This document shows, piece after piece, positions 7,649 to 17,202 of a stretch of 32,523 nucleotides of DNA. Below the pieces are notes generated by a model. The model was not told where the DNA came from, made no database searches, and saw only the letters and a list, made by a program, of their open reading frames with translations. The stretch lies in contig DASRQX010000395.1 in assembly GCA_035696165.1 (NCBI GenBank), positions 1 through 32,523 of the forward strand, read 5' to 3'. The stretch comes from Palsa-883 sp035696165 (lineage in GTDB: Bacteria; Pseudomonadota; Alphaproteobacteria; Acetobacterales; Acetobacteraceae). Position 1 is the stretch's first letter. Every line of letters starts with the position of its first letter. The translations under genes were made by a program, and so were the position numbers.

Positions 7649-7677
7649 TTGTGCGCTGCACCAATGCTGCCTAGCAT
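7649..7677 (+). promoter_or_regulatory. Sigma-70-type promoter of the first binding-protein gene
   Basis: TTGTGC (7649-7654), a 17-base spacer, then TAGCAT (7672-7677). The same arrangement, with the identical -10 and the shared palindrome ATGCTGCCTAGCAT, stands before the second paralogue at 9701-9729. Conservation between otherwise diverged upstream regions supports function. ATGCT/AGCAT could also be an operator overlapping the -10. Confidence 0.65.
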
Positions 7678-7746
7678 TCCGCCCACGCTGCGGTTTAGTG
7701 CGCCACCTGCGATCCATGATGCGGGGCCGGGCGGCTCTGGAAAAAA

Positions 7747-7776
7747 CCGGGACAAACAATGCCGGGACAAACGATG
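7747..7776 (+). repeat. 15-bp tandem duplication carrying the start codon
   Basis: CCGGGACAAACAATG (7747-7761) is followed immediately by CCGGGACAAACGATG (7762-7776). Each unit ends in ATG, and both ATGs are in the binding-protein frame. There is no strong Shine-Dalgarno sequence. The paralogue at 9796 has only one copy, so the duplication is recent and gives the gene two potential starts five codons apart. Confidence 0.8.
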
Positions 7777-9561
7777 AACGAACGAGACCTGCGTGGGGTT
7801 ATCGAAGACGTGCGCCGCGGTACGTTGTCGCGACGGGCGTTCACACGCCGGATCATCGGGCTCGGTCTCACCGCGCCCCTGGCGGCGCGGATGCTGGCGT
7901 CCTGCGGCGTGGCCATGGCGGCGGAAGATTTTGTCTACAAACCGACCCGGCGCGGTGGCGGTGGTGCCCTCAAGGTGCTGTGGTGGCAGGCGCCGACGTT
8001 GCTGAACCCGCACTTCGCGGTCGGCACCAAGGATCAGGACGGGTCGAGGGTATTTTACGAGCCGCTGGCCGGGTGGGGCCCCGACGGCAATCTTGTGCCG
8101 GTGCTCGGCGCGGAAATCCCAACGATCGAGAACGGCGGCCTGGCCAAGGATGGCATGTCAGTCACCTGGAAGCTCAAGCAGGGCGTTACATGGCACGACG
8201 GGGAAAAATTCACCGCCGATGATTGCGTGTTCAACTGGGAGTACGCAGCCGATCCGGCGACCGCGGCCACGACGATCGGCAGCTTCCAGGACATCAAAGT
8301 CGTCAAGCTCGACGACCACACCATCCGCGTGGAGTTCAAGCGGCCGATGCCGTTCTGGGCCGACGCCTTCATGGGCGTCAACATGATCGTCCCGAAGCAT
8401 CTGTTTGAACCCTACAAGGGGGCGAGGTCGCGCGAAGCGCCGGCGAACCTGGCGCCGGTCGGCACTGGTCCATACCTGTTCGAATCGTTCAACCCCGGCG
8501 ACCTGGTGCGGGGCAAGATCAATCCGAACTACCACATGCCCAACCGGCCGCATTTCGATACGATCGAGATGAAAGGCGGTGGCGACGCGGTGTCTGCGGC
8601 GCGCGCGGTGCTGCAGACCGGCGAATATGATTTCGCCTGGAACTTGCTGGTCGAGGACGAGATCCTCAGGCGACTGGAGGCAGGTGGCAAGGGCAATATC
8701 GCGATCACCCCTGGCGGCAGCGTCGAGCATATCACGCTCAACAACTCCGACCCCTGGACCGAGGTGGATGGCGAGCGGTCGAGCAGCAAGACGAAGCACA
8801 AGTTCCTGACCGACCCGGCGGTGCGCAACGCGTTGGCACTGTTGGTCGATCGTGCGTCCGTGCACAAATTCATCTATGGCCGGACCGGCCTTGACACGGC
8901 GAATTTCGTGAATGCACCCGACAGGTTCGTGTCGCGGAATACTCGTTACGAATTCAATATCGCCAAGGCGAACAGGCTACTGGACGAAGGCGGCTGGAAG
9001 CTTGGCGCGGATGGTGTGCGGCAGCAGAACGGCGTGAGGTTGCATGCGGTCTACCAGACCTCGATCAACGCGCCGCGCCAGAAGACCCAGGAGATCGTCA
9101 AGCAGGCCTGCCAGAAGGCGGGGATTTCCATCGAGATCAAGTCGGTCGCGGCGTCGGTGTTCTTCTCCTCCGATGTCGCCAATCCGGATACCAACAGGAA
9201 GTTCTATGCCGACCTGGAGATGGTCACGACGACGATGACGCAGCCGGATCCGGGCGTGTTGTTGCGCATGTTTGTTTCGTCCGAGATCGCGAGCAAGGCG
9301 AACAAGTGGCAGGGCCGCAACACCACCCGCTGGCGGAACGCCGATTACGACAAGCTGCATGAGCAGAGCGATAGCGAACTCGACCCGGTCAAACGCGCGG
9401 CGCTGTTGATCGCCATGAACGACATGCTGATCAAGCACGTCGTGACCATCCCGGTCGTGACCCGCCCGAGCGTGGCGGCGGTGGGCAGCAAGCTGCGCGC
9501 GCCGCTGAGCGGGTGGGACAGTAATCTTTATGCGTTGCAGGACTGGTATCGGGATACTTGA
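7774..9561 (+). CDS. ABC peptide transporter substrate-binding protein (family 5), paralogue 1
   Basis: A periplasmic solute-binding protein of 595 residues, SBP_bac_5 type, which delivers peptides or similar solutes to the permeases encoded downstream. The N-terminus has a Tat-like signal, SRRAFTRR followed by a hydrophobic stretch ending near AMAAEDF. A Cys in LASCGVA might be a lipobox, but the paralogue lacks it. Typical elements follow: EPLAGWGPDGNLVPVLGAEIP, TWKLKQGVTWHDG, FTADDCVFNWEYA and a long C-terminal lobe. The start at ATG 7774 matches the paralogue; an ATG at 7759 lies in a tandem duplicate of the same 15 bases. Substrate unknown. Confidence 0.92.
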   Translation: MNERDLRGVIEDVRRGTLSRRAFTRRIIGLGLTAPLAARMLASCGVAMAAEDFVYKPTRRGGGGALKVLWWQAPTLLNPHFAVGTKDQDGSRVFYEPLAGWGPDGNLVPVLGAEIPTIENGGLAKDGMSVTWKLKQGVTWHDGEKFTADDCVFNWEYAADPATAATTIGSFQDIKVVKLDDHTIRVEFKRPMPFWADAFMGVNMIVPKHLFEPYKGARSREAPANLAPVGTGPYLFESFNPGDLVRGKINPNYHMPNRPHFDTIEMKGGGDAVSAARAVLQTGEYDFAWNLLVEDEILRRLEAGGKGNIAITPGGSVEHITLNNSDPWTEVDGERSSSKTKHKFLTDPAVRNALALLVDRASVHKFIYGRTGLDTANFVNAPDRFVSRNTRYEFNIAKANRLLDEGGWKLGADGVRQQNGVRLHAVYQTSINAPRQKTQEIVKQACQKAGISIEIKSVAASVFFSSDVANPDTNRKFYADLEMVTTTMTQPDPGVLLRMFVSSEIASKANKWQGRNTTRWRNADYDKLHEQSDSELDPVKRAALLIAMNDMLIKHVVTIPVVTRPSVAAVGSKLRAPLSGWDSNLYALQDWYRDT

Positions 9562-9562
9562 G

Positions 9563-9608
9563 GGCGGGGTTGGGGCGTTGGGATGAGGGCGTGGTGGGGG
9601 TCGGGGGG
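9563..9608 (+). other. G-rich tract with G-quadruplex potential after binding-protein gene 1
   Basis: Just past the stop codon are at least six runs of three or more G in 46 bases (GGGCGGGGTTGGGGCG, GGG, GGG, GGGGG, GGGGGG). A similar tract follows the dppF-like gene at 15894-15926, and both precede the same family C repeat. Confidence 0.55.
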
Positions 9609-9610
9609 AT

Positions 9611-9673
9611 TCTCCCCCTCTCCTTGAGGGCTTGGGCCGCGAAGCGGCCCAAGCCCTCAAGGAGAGGGGGAGA
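9611..9673. terminator. Perfect 30-bp hairpin, family C copy 1
   Basis: The left arm 9611-9640 and right arm 9644-9673 are exact complements around the loop GAA; the apex is GGGCCGC-GAA-GCGGCCC. There is no T-tract, so it is a poor intrinsic terminator, but it should block 3' exonucleases and could reduce read-through into the second paralogue, which has its own promoter. The left arm recurs without its partner at 15950-15982. Confidence 0.7.
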
Positions 9674-9700
9674 GTCTTAGAGTCTTTAGCAACATATCAA

Positions 9701-9729
9701 TTGTGTGGCGTGCCGATGCTGCCTAGCAT
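9701..9729 (+). promoter_or_regulatory. Sigma-70-type promoter of the second binding-protein gene
   Basis: TTGTGT (9701-9706), a 17-base spacer and TAGCAT (9724-9729), 66 bases before the ATG. Spacer length, -10 sequence and the 14-base palindrome ATGCTGCCTAGCAT are the same as at 7649. A downstream TCCATGATGC is also shared (7716 and 9752 regions), so the duplication that made the paralogues included the promoter. Confidence 0.65.
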
Positions 9730-9795
9730 CCGCGCGTACGGCGGTATGGCGGTCCATGATGCCATTCCGGAGGCTCTGGGAGACGGGGACACATA

Positions 9796-11586
9796 ATGAA
9801 CGAACAAGACCTGTGCAGGGTGATCGAAGATGTACGCCGTGGTAAACTGTCGCGACGTGCGTTCACGCGCCGGATGATCGGGCTGGGCCTCACCGCGCCG
9901 TTGGTGGCGCAGATGCTGGCCTATTCCGGCGTGGCGAAAGCGGCGGAAGAGTTTGTCTACAAGCCGACCAGGCGCGGCGGCGGCGGGGCGCTCAGGGTGC
10001 TGTGGTGGCAGGGGGCGACGCTGCTGAACCCGCATTTCGCCGTCGGCACCAAGGACCAGGACGGCTCACGCATATTCTATGAGCCGCTGGCCGTCTGGGG
10101 CCCTGATGGCGACCTCGTGCCGGTGCTCGCCGCGGAAATCCCATCCGCCGCGAACGGCGGCCTGGCCAAGGATGGCACCTCGGTCACCTGGAAACTCAAG
10201 CAGGGCGTCAAGTGGCACGACGGCCAGCCGTTCACCGCCGATGATTGCGTGTTCAACTGGGAATACGCCGCCGACCCGGCGACCGCGGCGACGACGATCG
10301 GCAGCTACAAGGACGTCAAGGTCGTCAAGGTCGACGATTATACGATCCGCGTGGAGTTCCCGAAGCCGACACCGTTTTGGGCCGATGCCTTCGTGGGCGT
10401 CTACGGCATGATGATCCCCAAGCACCTGTTCGAGGCCTACAAGGGTGGCAAGTCGCGCGACGCACCGGCGAACCTGACGCCGGTGGGCACCGGGCCATAC
10501 CAGTTCGTGTCGTTCAACCCGGGCGACGTGGTGCGGGGCAAGCTCAATCCGAACTACCACATGCCGAACCGACCCTACTTCGACACCATCGAGATGAAGG
10601 GCGGCGGCGACGCGGTGTCCGCCGCGCGCGCCGTGCTGCAGACTGGCGAATATGACTTCGCCTGGAACATGCAGGTAGAGGATGAGATCCTCAAACGCCT
10701 GGAGACCGGCGGCAAGGGCGGCGTCGCGATACTCGCCGGCGGCAGCATCGAGCACATCCAGCTCAACAACACGGACCCTGCCAAGGAGATCGATGGTGAG
10801 CGGTCGAGCATCAAGACGAAGCACCCGTTTCTGACCGACCCAGCGGTGCGCAACGCGCTCAATCTGCTGGTGGACCGCGCGTCCGTACACAAATTCATCT
10901 ATGGCCGGACCGGTCTCGACACGGCGAGCTTCGTGAACGCACCGGAGAAATTCGTTTCGAAGGACGCCCACTACGAGTTCAACACAGCCGAGGCGGTCAA
11001 GCTGCTGGATGCTGCCGGCTGGAAGCCCGGGTCCGATGGGGTTCGGGAAAAGAACGGCGTAAAGCTGCACATGGTCTATCAGACCTCGATCAACGCGCCA
11101 CGACAGAAGACCCAGGAGATCGTCAAGCAGATCTGCCAGAAGGCCGGCATCTCGATCGAGATCAAATCTGTCACGGCCTCGGTCTTCTTCTCGTCGGATG
11201 TTGCGAACCCGGATACATATCCGCACTTCTACTGCGACCTGCAGATGTACACGACAACGATGTCGCAGCCGGACCCGGGCGTGTTCATGCGCCAATTCCT
11301 GTCGTCGGAGGTCGCGGCCAAGGCGAACAAATGGCAAGGCCGCAACATCACCCGCTGGCAGAACGCGGACTACGACAAACTGCATGACCAGAGCGACAAC
11401 GAGCTTGACCCGGTGAAACGCGCGGCGATGTTCATCGCCATGAACGACATGGTGATCAAGGACGTGGTGGTCATCCCTGTGGTGACCCGCCCCAGCGTGG
11501 CGGCAGTGGGGAGCAAGCTGCACCCGCCGCTGAGCGGTTGGGACAGCAACTTCTACGCCCTGCAGGACTGGTATCGCGATGCCTGA
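9796..11586 (+). CDS. ABC peptide transporter substrate-binding protein (family 5), paralogue 2
   Basis: A 596-residue periplasmic binding protein, closely similar to paralogue 1 over its full length (roughly four in five residues by eye). It has the same Tat-like signal (SRRAFTRR, cleavage probably after AKA), then EPLAVWGPDGDLVP, TWKLKQGVKWHDG and FTADDCVFNWEYA. It lacks the Cys found in the signal region of paralogue 1. Differences cluster in surface stretches, such as VPKHLFEPYKGARS versus IPKHLFEAYKGGKS, which suggests related but possibly distinct ligands. A strong hairpin follows it, then the permease genes. Confidence 0.93.
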   Translation: MNEQDLCRVIEDVRRGKLSRRAFTRRMIGLGLTAPLVAQMLAYSGVAKAAEEFVYKPTRRGGGGALRVLWWQGATLLNPHFAVGTKDQDGSRIFYEPLAVWGPDGDLVPVLAAEIPSAANGGLAKDGTSVTWKLKQGVKWHDGQPFTADDCVFNWEYAADPATAATTIGSYKDVKVVKVDDYTIRVEFPKPTPFWADAFVGVYGMMIPKHLFEAYKGGKSRDAPANLTPVGTGPYQFVSFNPGDVVRGKLNPNYHMPNRPYFDTIEMKGGGDAVSAARAVLQTGEYDFAWNMQVEDEILKRLETGGKGGVAILAGGSIEHIQLNNTDPAKEIDGERSSIKTKHPFLTDPAVRNALNLLVDRASVHKFIYGRTGLDTASFVNAPEKFVSKDAHYEFNTAEAVKLLDAAGWKPGSDGVREKNGVKLHMVYQTSINAPRQKTQEIVKQICQKAGISIEIKSVTASVFFSSDVANPDTYPHFYCDLQMYTTTMSQPDPGVFMRQFLSSEVAAKANKWQGRNITRWQNADYDKLHDQSDNELDPVKRAAMFIAMNDMVIKDVVVIPVVTRPSVAAVGSKLHPPLSGWDSNFYALQDWYRDA

Positions 11587-11599
11587 GGTGTGCCGCGAG

Positions 11600-11634
11600 G
11601 GGACGGCGGCGCCGCACGCGTCGGCCGCCGTCCC
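11600..11634 (+). terminator. Intercistronic stem-loop after binding-protein gene 2
   Basis: GGGACGGCGGC (11600-11610) pairs perfectly with GCCGCCGTCCC (11624-11634) around a 13-base loop. No T-run follows. Stem-loops here often protect the abundant binding-protein message and lower expression of downstream permeases; that role is inferred from position. Confidence 0.6.
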
Positions 11635-11646
11635 GTTCCGGCAGCT

Positions 11647-11694
11647 ACGCACGCCGGCGAGCCGGCAGGCACGCAAGCCGGCGAACCGGCGGCG
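11647..11694 (+). repeat. 24-bp degenerate tandem repeat
   Basis: Two adjacent units (11647-11670 and 11671-11694), each opening ACGCA.GCCGGCGA.CCGGC, lie between the stem-loop and the permease start. They may form small GCCGGC hairpins. They belong to a recurrent pattern of short duplications at gene borders in this window. Confidence 0.55.
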
Positions 11695-11714
11695 CCCGTG
11701 ACCCGCCATCGCAC

Positions 11715-12674
11715 GTGAGCCGTTATCTCATCCGGCGGTTGCTCATAACGGTACCGAGCCTGCTCGGGATCAGCCTGGTGCTGTTCGCCGTGCTGGCGCT
11801 CGCCCCCGGTGACCCGTTCGGGGAGATGGCCAGCAATCCCGCCATCCCGCCGTCGGTGCAGGCGGCGCTGCGCGCCAAGTTCGGCCTCGATGATCCGATC
11901 CCGATACGCTATATGCACTGGCTGACCGCGATGCTGCATGGCGACTGGGGCTTCTCGTTTGCCAGCCGTATCAACGTCGATACGCTGATCCTGCAGCGCC
12001 TGCCGGTGACGCTGGCCGTGATCGGCGCGTCGCAGGTTCTGGCGCTGCTGATCGCGTTGCCGGTCGGCATCTATGCTGCGACGCGGCCCTATTCGATCTT
12101 CGATCAGATCGCCAGCACGTTGGCCTTGATGGGATTCTCGTTGCCGGTCTTCTTCACCGGCATTGTGTTCATCCTGGTATTCAGCATCCGCCTCAATTGG
12201 CTGCCGTTCGTGTTCCGCTCGGATCTCGCGGCGACCGGCTTCGTCTGGTGGTGGGAGGAGCTAAAGCAGTCGATCATGCCGATTGCGGTGCTCGGGCTGT
12301 TCCAGGGCGCCACCTGGACGCGCTTCGTACGCTCGGCGGTGCTCGACGTGATCCGGATGGACTACGTCACCACCGCGCGCGCGAAGGGGCTGGCGGAGGG
12401 CGGCGTGGTGATGAAGCACATCGTGCGCAATGCACTGATCCCGGTGGTAACGCTGATTGCGTTGCAGATGCCGATCGTGTTCGGCGGCGCCATCATCACC
12501 GAGCAGATCTTCCGGGTGCCTGGCATCGGCTCGCTGCTGATCAGCGCGATCCAGGCGAACGATACGCCGGTGATCATGGCGGTGACGTTTGTCTTTGCCT
12601 GTCTTGTCATCCTGTTCAACCTGATCGCGGATCTGCTGTATGGCTGGCTCGACCCCCGCATCTCCTACCGCTGA
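11715..12674 (+). CDS. ABC peptide transporter permease, DppB/OppB type
   Basis: A 319-residue inner-membrane permease. It starts with the family opening VSRYLIRRLLITVPSLLGIS (first membrane helix) and has six predicted membrane segments, with the ATPase-contact loop ARAKGLAEGGVVMKHIVRNA at about residues 220-239. The GTG start at 11715 is chosen because it begins at the canonical N-terminus; the frame continues upstream through intercistronic repeats that do not look coding. Its 3' end overlaps the next permease by 35 bases, implying coupled translation. Confidence 0.92.
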   Translation: MSRYLIRRLLITVPSLLGISLVLFAVLALAPGDPFGEMASNPAIPPSVQAALRAKFGLDDPIPIRYMHWLTAMLHGDWGFSFASRINVDTLILQRLPVTLAVIGASQVLALLIALPVGIYAATRPYSIFDQIASTLALMGFSLPVFFTGIVFILVFSIRLNWLPFVFRSDLAATGFVWWWEELKQSIMPIAVLGLFQGATWTRFVRSAVLDVIRMDYVTTARAKGLAEGGVVMKHIVRNALIPVVTLIALQMPIVFGGAIITEQIFRVPGIGSLLISAIQANDTPVIMAVTFVFACLVILFNLIADLLYGWLDPRISYR

Positions 12675-13590
12675 CGCCGGCGGCGTCTCCGCCCGGTCCA
12701 AGACCCGGGCGCGGCATGTCACGCCGTGGACCGAGGCCTGGCGGCGATTCCGCCGCCACCGGTTGGCGGTGGTGAGCGGCGTGATCCTGCTGGCGATGGT
12801 CCTGGCGGTCGTGTGCGGTCCGCTGCTGTGGCGCGTGCAGATCAATGACATCGACTTCTCGGCGCAACTGCAGGGGCCAAGCTGGACGCATCCGCTCGGC
12901 ACCGACGATCTGGGCCAGGATCTGCTGGCACGCATGCTGTATGGCGGGCGGATCTCGCTCGCGGTCGGCCTGGCGGCGATGTCGGTCTCTGTCATCGTCG
13001 GCACCCTGGTCGGCTCGATCGCCGGCGTGGCGCGCGGCAGCATCGACACGGCGCTGGTGTGGCTGATCGACCTGTTCCTGTCGCTGCCGCAAGTCCCGGT
13101 GCTGCTGGTGCTGATCTACCTGTACCGCAGTACCTTGACGGCACTGCTGGGGCCAGAGCTCGGCACGTTCATCCTGATTGTCGTGGGGATCGGCAGCTTC
13201 CGTTGGATGATCGTGGCACGGCTGGTGCGCGCGCAGTTCTTCGCGCTGCGCGAGAAGGAGTTCGTCGAGGCGGCGCGGGCGCTTGGAGCCTCGACCTTCC
13301 GCCTGGTGGTGCGGCATGTGCTGCCGAACGCGCTGGGGCCGGTGATCGTTGCTGGCACGATCGACGTTGCGGCGGCGATCATTGCGGAGTCGACGTTGTC
13401 GTTCCTGGGGCTGGGCTTCCCGCCGGACATCCCGACCTGGGGACGCATTCTGTACGACGCGAAGGACAATCTGGACGTCGCGCCGCACTGGGCACTGTTC
13501 GCCGGCGGAGCGATCTTTCTTGCCGTGCTGGCGATCAACTTCATCGGCGACGGGCTGCGCGACGCGCTGGACCCGCGCCGGATCATGTGA
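12640..13590 (+). CDS. ABC peptide transporter permease, DppC/OppC type
   Basis: A 316-residue inner-membrane permease, partner of the DppB-type protein. A cytoplasmic lead (TPWTEAWRRFRRHRLAVVSG) enters the first helix. HPLGTDDLGQDLLARMLYGG at about residues 86-105 is the hallmark of DppC, and EAARALGASTFRLVVRHVLP is the ATPase-contact motif. It ends with DGLRDALDPR, as usual. The start overlaps the preceding gene. A 318-base gap with a palindrome separates it from the ATPase genes, which is unusual for this operon type. Confidence 0.93.
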   Translation: MAGSTPASPTADAGGVSARSKTRARHVTPWTEAWRRFRRHRLAVVSGVILLAMVLAVVCGPLLWRVQINDIDFSAQLQGPSWTHPLGTDDLGQDLLARMLYGGRISLAVGLAAMSVSVIVGTLVGSIAGVARGSIDTALVWLIDLFLSLPQVPVLLVLIYLYRSTLTALLGPELGTFILIVVGIGSFRWMIVARLVRAQFFALREKEFVEAARALGASTFRLVVRHVLPNALGPVIVAGTIDVAAAIIAESTLSFLGLGFPPDIPTWGRILYDAKDNLDVAPHWALFAGGAIFLAVLAINFIGDGLRDALDPRRIM

Positions 13591-13908
13591 TGGGCGTGGA
13601 CCGGGTGGGAGGATCGCCGATCGGACGGTTGGTGCCGGGCGGGCGACACGGTGCCAACCGCGCTTGGCCGCGTGCGGTTTGTAAGCAAGCCAGGTCCACC
13701 GCAGAGCACGCAGAGCACGCAGAGGAAGGCAGGGAAATGCGCTTCGCGCGAAGCGCCGCAATTCCCTTCTCCGCGTGCTCTGCGGTGGATCTTACTTGCG
13801 GGCGATCGAACGGCCCGGACCAATCGAAAGGACGACATGGCCGCGTTGTCAGGCTGCGCAAACAAGTGATGATGGGTGGCTGGCGCAGCGGAATCCAAGG
13901 GGCACGGT
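13591..13908. other. 318-base gap inside the transporter operon
   Basis: No gene is credible here. Most of it is the palindrome at 13684-13799. The palindrome would form a stable RNA hairpin between permease and ATPase cistrons, so it could attenuate or process the operon message. No convincing new promoter was found before the ATPase gene. Confidence 0.6.
13684..13799. repeat. Long imperfect palindrome, family A copy 2
   Basis: Arms GCAAGC..GTCCACCGCAGAGCACGC and its near complement GCGTGCTCTGCGGTGGA..CTTGC enclose a centre with GCGCTTCGCGC at 13739-13749, identical to the centre of copy 1. The left arm contains a tandem GCAGAGCAC. Arm sequence differs from copy 1 (ACGGAG replaced by GCAGAG), while layout and centre are kept. 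Confidence 0.8.
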
Positions 13909-14883
<975 letters not shown>

Positions 14884-14925
14884 ACGTGGATTGATCGTCC
14901 ATATGACCCTGGGGATCGTCGCGCG

Positions 14926-15900
14926 ATGACTGAGCCACTGCTGCGCGTCACCGAATTGGTAAAGAACTTCCCGGTGAAGGGCGGCGTGCTGGGGCGCGCG
15001 GTGGACCAGGTGCACGCGGTCGACGGCGTCAGTTTCGAGATCGGGGCCGGCGAGACGCTGGGCCTGGTTGGTGAGTCGGGCTGCGGCAAGTCCACCACCG
15101 GGCGCTGCATCCTGCGGCTGATCGAGCCGACCTCCGGCGAGGTGTGGTTCGCGGGGCAGAACGTCACGACGCTCGATCACCGCGCGCTGACCGCGCTGCG
15201 GCGCGACGTGCAGATCATTTTCCAGGACCCTTATGCATCGCTTAATCCGCGCATGACCGTGGGCGCGATCGTCGGCGAGGCGTTGATCATCCATCGGCTG
15301 GCCAAGGGACGCCGCGCATTCGAGGACCGCGTGGCCGAGTTGCTGGAGACGGTTGGGTTGAGCGCGGATCACATGCGGCGGTATCCGCACGAGTTCTCGG
15401 GCGGGCAGCGCCAGCGGATCGGGATCGCGCGGGCATTGGCGGTGTCGCCGAAGCTGATCGTGTGCGACGAGCCGGTCTCGGCGCTGGACGTGTCGATCCA
15501 GGCGCAGGTCATCAATCTGCTGGAGGATCTGCAGGAGCAGTTCGGGCTGACGTATCTGTTCATCGCCCACGACCTGTCGGTGGTGGAGCACATCAGCACG
15601 CGCGTGGCGGTGATGTACCTGGGGCGGATTGTCGAGATTGCTTCGGCGCATGCGCTGTATGCCTCGCCGCTACATCCGTATACCGAGGCGCTGCTGTCGG
15701 CGGTGCCGATTCCGGACCCGACGGCGAAGCGGCAGCGCATCCGGCTGCAGGGCGACGTGCCCAATCCGATCCGGCCGCCGACGGGGTGCCATTTTCACAC
15801 GCGGTGTCCGATCCGGGAGTTGCCGCTGTGCGCCACTGAGAAACCGGCATTGCAGCGGACGGCGGACGGGCACTGGGTGGCGTGTCATTTGCGGGGGTAG
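14926..15900 (+). CDS. ABC peptide transporter ATPase, DppF/OppF type
   Basis: A 324-residue ATPase, second half of the transporter's ATP-hydrolysing heterodimer. Walker A is GESGCGKST, the signature is FSGGQRQR, Walker B is LIVCDEPVSALD, and the switch is AHDLSVVEH, all intact. The N-terminal VKNFPVKGG and the C-terminal GCHFHTRCPI are typical of the DppF branch. Last gene of the operon; a G-rich tract and half of the family C hairpin follow. Confidence 0.94.
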   Translation: MTEPLLRVTELVKNFPVKGGVLGRAVDQVHAVDGVSFEIGAGETLGLVGESGCGKSTTGRCILRLIEPTSGEVWFAGQNVTTLDHRALTALRRDVQIIFQDPYASLNPRMTVGAIVGEALIIHRLAKGRRAFEDRVAELLETVGLSADHMRRYPHEFSGGQRQRIGIARALAVSPKLIVCDEPVSALDVSIQAQVINLLEDLQEQFGLTYLFIAHDLSVVEHISTRVAVMYLGRIVEIASAHALYASPLHPYTEALLSAVPIPDPTAKRQRIRLQGDVPNPIRPPTGCHFHTRCPIRELPLCATEKPALQRTADGHWVACHLRG

Positions 15901-15982
15901 GCGGTGGGTTGGGCGGAGGGGGGAAGGCCACAGACGTGTCATGGGAAAATTCTCCCCCCTCCCCTTGAGGGCTTGGGGCCGC
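15894..15982. repeat. G-rich tract plus half copy of the family C repeat
   Basis: GGGGTAGGCGGTGGGTTGGG and further G-runs up to about 15926 resemble the tract at 9563. At 15950-15982 the left arm of the 9611 hairpin recurs (TTCTCCCCCC, then CCCCTTGAGGGCTTGGGG and CCGC) but the matching right arm is missing, so no long hairpin can form. This looks like a truncated or recombined repeat. Confidence 0.65.
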
Positions 15983-16046
15983 CGATGTCGCACACACCGA
16001 TGCGCCGGCTTGACGACACCGACCTCGGCCCCCGCATGTGCGACCG

Positions 16047-16595
16047 ATGGACCTCTACCGCACCCTGCTGACCGCCCGTCTGAGTCTGTCTCCGGTGGGG
16101 GGTGTGGATCTGGCGGATCTGCGCTCTCTGAAGGCCGATCCGCGCGTGTTCGCGGTGATGCTGGGCGGGGTGCGTTCGTGGGCGGAGACCGCCGCGGAAC
16201 TCGCCGAGGATGTGATGTTCTGGGGCGCCCACGGCTACGGCACGTGGGCGGTGCGCGAGCGGGCGGGCGATGGCTTCATGGGGATAACCGGGCTGAAGGA
16301 CCGGCCGGACGGGCGCGGGGTCGCGCTGCGCTTTGCCCTATGGCCCGAGGCGCAAGGCCGCGGCCTGGCACGCGAGGCGGCATTCGCCGCGCTGCGCTTC
16401 GGCCACGAGCGGGCTCGGCTGGCGCGTATCATCGGCGTGGCGCGGGCGAGCAACTTCGCCTCGCGCACCGTGCTGGGCGGCATCGGCATGACCGAGTGCG
16501 ACAGATTCACCCAGGGCGGCTTCGCGATGGTGGTCTACGAGAGCCGCTTCAGAAGGAGCCGGTCGGAAGGCCAGCCCGTCAGCCATTTTGGCTGA
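16047..16595 (+). CDS. GNAT acetyltransferase, RimJ/RimL type
   Basis: A 182-residue cytosolic N-acetyltransferase of the Acetyltransf_3 type. The N-terminus TLLTARLSLSPV, the central FMGITGLKD strand, the acetyl-CoA loop WPEAQGRGLAREA (residues about 96-108) and ASNFASRTVLGGIGM near the end are diagnostic. The acceptor (ribosomal protein, small molecule or peptide) cannot be told. ATG 16047 is favoured; a GTG three codons earlier (16038) is possible. Its 3' end overlaps the convergent mlaC gene by 17 bases. Confidence 0.87.
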   Translation: MDLYRTLLTARLSLSPVGGVDLADLRSLKADPRVFAVMLGGVRSWAETAAELAEDVMFWGAHGYGTWAVRERAGDGFMGITGLKDRPDGRGVALRFALWPEAQGRGLAREAAFAALRFGHERARLARIIGVARASNFASRTVLGGIGMTECDRFTQGGFAMVVYESRFRRSRSEGQPVSHFG

Positions 16596-17202
16596 TCTGC
16601 TGGCGCATGGCGCCGAACAATGCGTCGAGGTTGTTGGCGTGCTGGCTGAGGAAGGCAGCGTAGTCGTCGCGCTGGGTGATGCGCAGCGAGGTGCCCTCGG
16701 CGATCACGTCGATGATCTTCGGGCTGGTCGTGGCATTGGCGACGACCCACTGGATGTTGGTGGGCGGATTGTTGGGCCGAGCGACGATGGTGGAGACGAC
16801 CTCGCCGGTGTCTCGATCCTGGGTGGTGCCGACGGTGAAGCGCACCCCCCGATACTCACCCAGCTTGATCGAGATGTTCGTTACCAGCCAGTCGCGAAAC
16901 AGCTTGAGGTATTGCTGCTGCTGCGCCGGCGCCGCGGTGCGCCAGAAGCGGCCGAGGCAGAATTGCGCAACGCCGTTCACGTCCACGTCGCTATCGATGA
17001 TGCTGCCGACCACCTGGCGCCGCTGTTGGAGCGACCCCGTCGCGTTGATCGCCGCGACCAGCTTTTCCCCGGTCGCCTTGATGAAGGCAGATCCAGCATC
17101 TCCGGCGGCGGAGGCCCAGGCCGGGCGTGCAAACCGGGCGGTCAGCGCGAGGACGGTCGGTACCGCCGTGGTCAGGAGGATGAACGTGCGTCGGTTCAGC
17201 AT
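16579..17202 (-). CDS. mlaC: MlaC/Ttg2D-type phospholipid-binding protein
   Basis: A 207-residue periplasmic protein that carries phospholipids between the outer-membrane MlaA complex and the inner-membrane MlaFEDB transporter. It has a signal peptide with a twin-arginine flavour (LNRRTFILLTTAVPTVLAL), cleaved near AWASA. The family core FCLGRFWRTAAPAQQQQYLK (residues about 81-100) and the downstream beta-rich part are typical. It lies downstream of mlaA on the same strand, but 190 bases away because of an inserted repeat; GAGAGG about seven bases before the start is the ribosome site. The related hopanoid-cluster HpnM is an alternative, but no hopanoid genes are present. Confidence 0.88.
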   Translation of the reverse strand: MLNRRTFILLTTAVPTVLALTARFARPAWASAAGDAGSAFIKATGEKLVAAINATGSLQQRRQVVGSIIDSDVDVNGVAQFCLGRFWRTAAPAQQQQYLKLFRDWLVTNISIKLGEYRGVRFTVGTTQDRDTGEVVSTIVARPNNPPTNIQWVVANATTSPKIIDVIAEGTSLRITQRDDYAAFLSQHANNLDALFGAMRQQISQNG

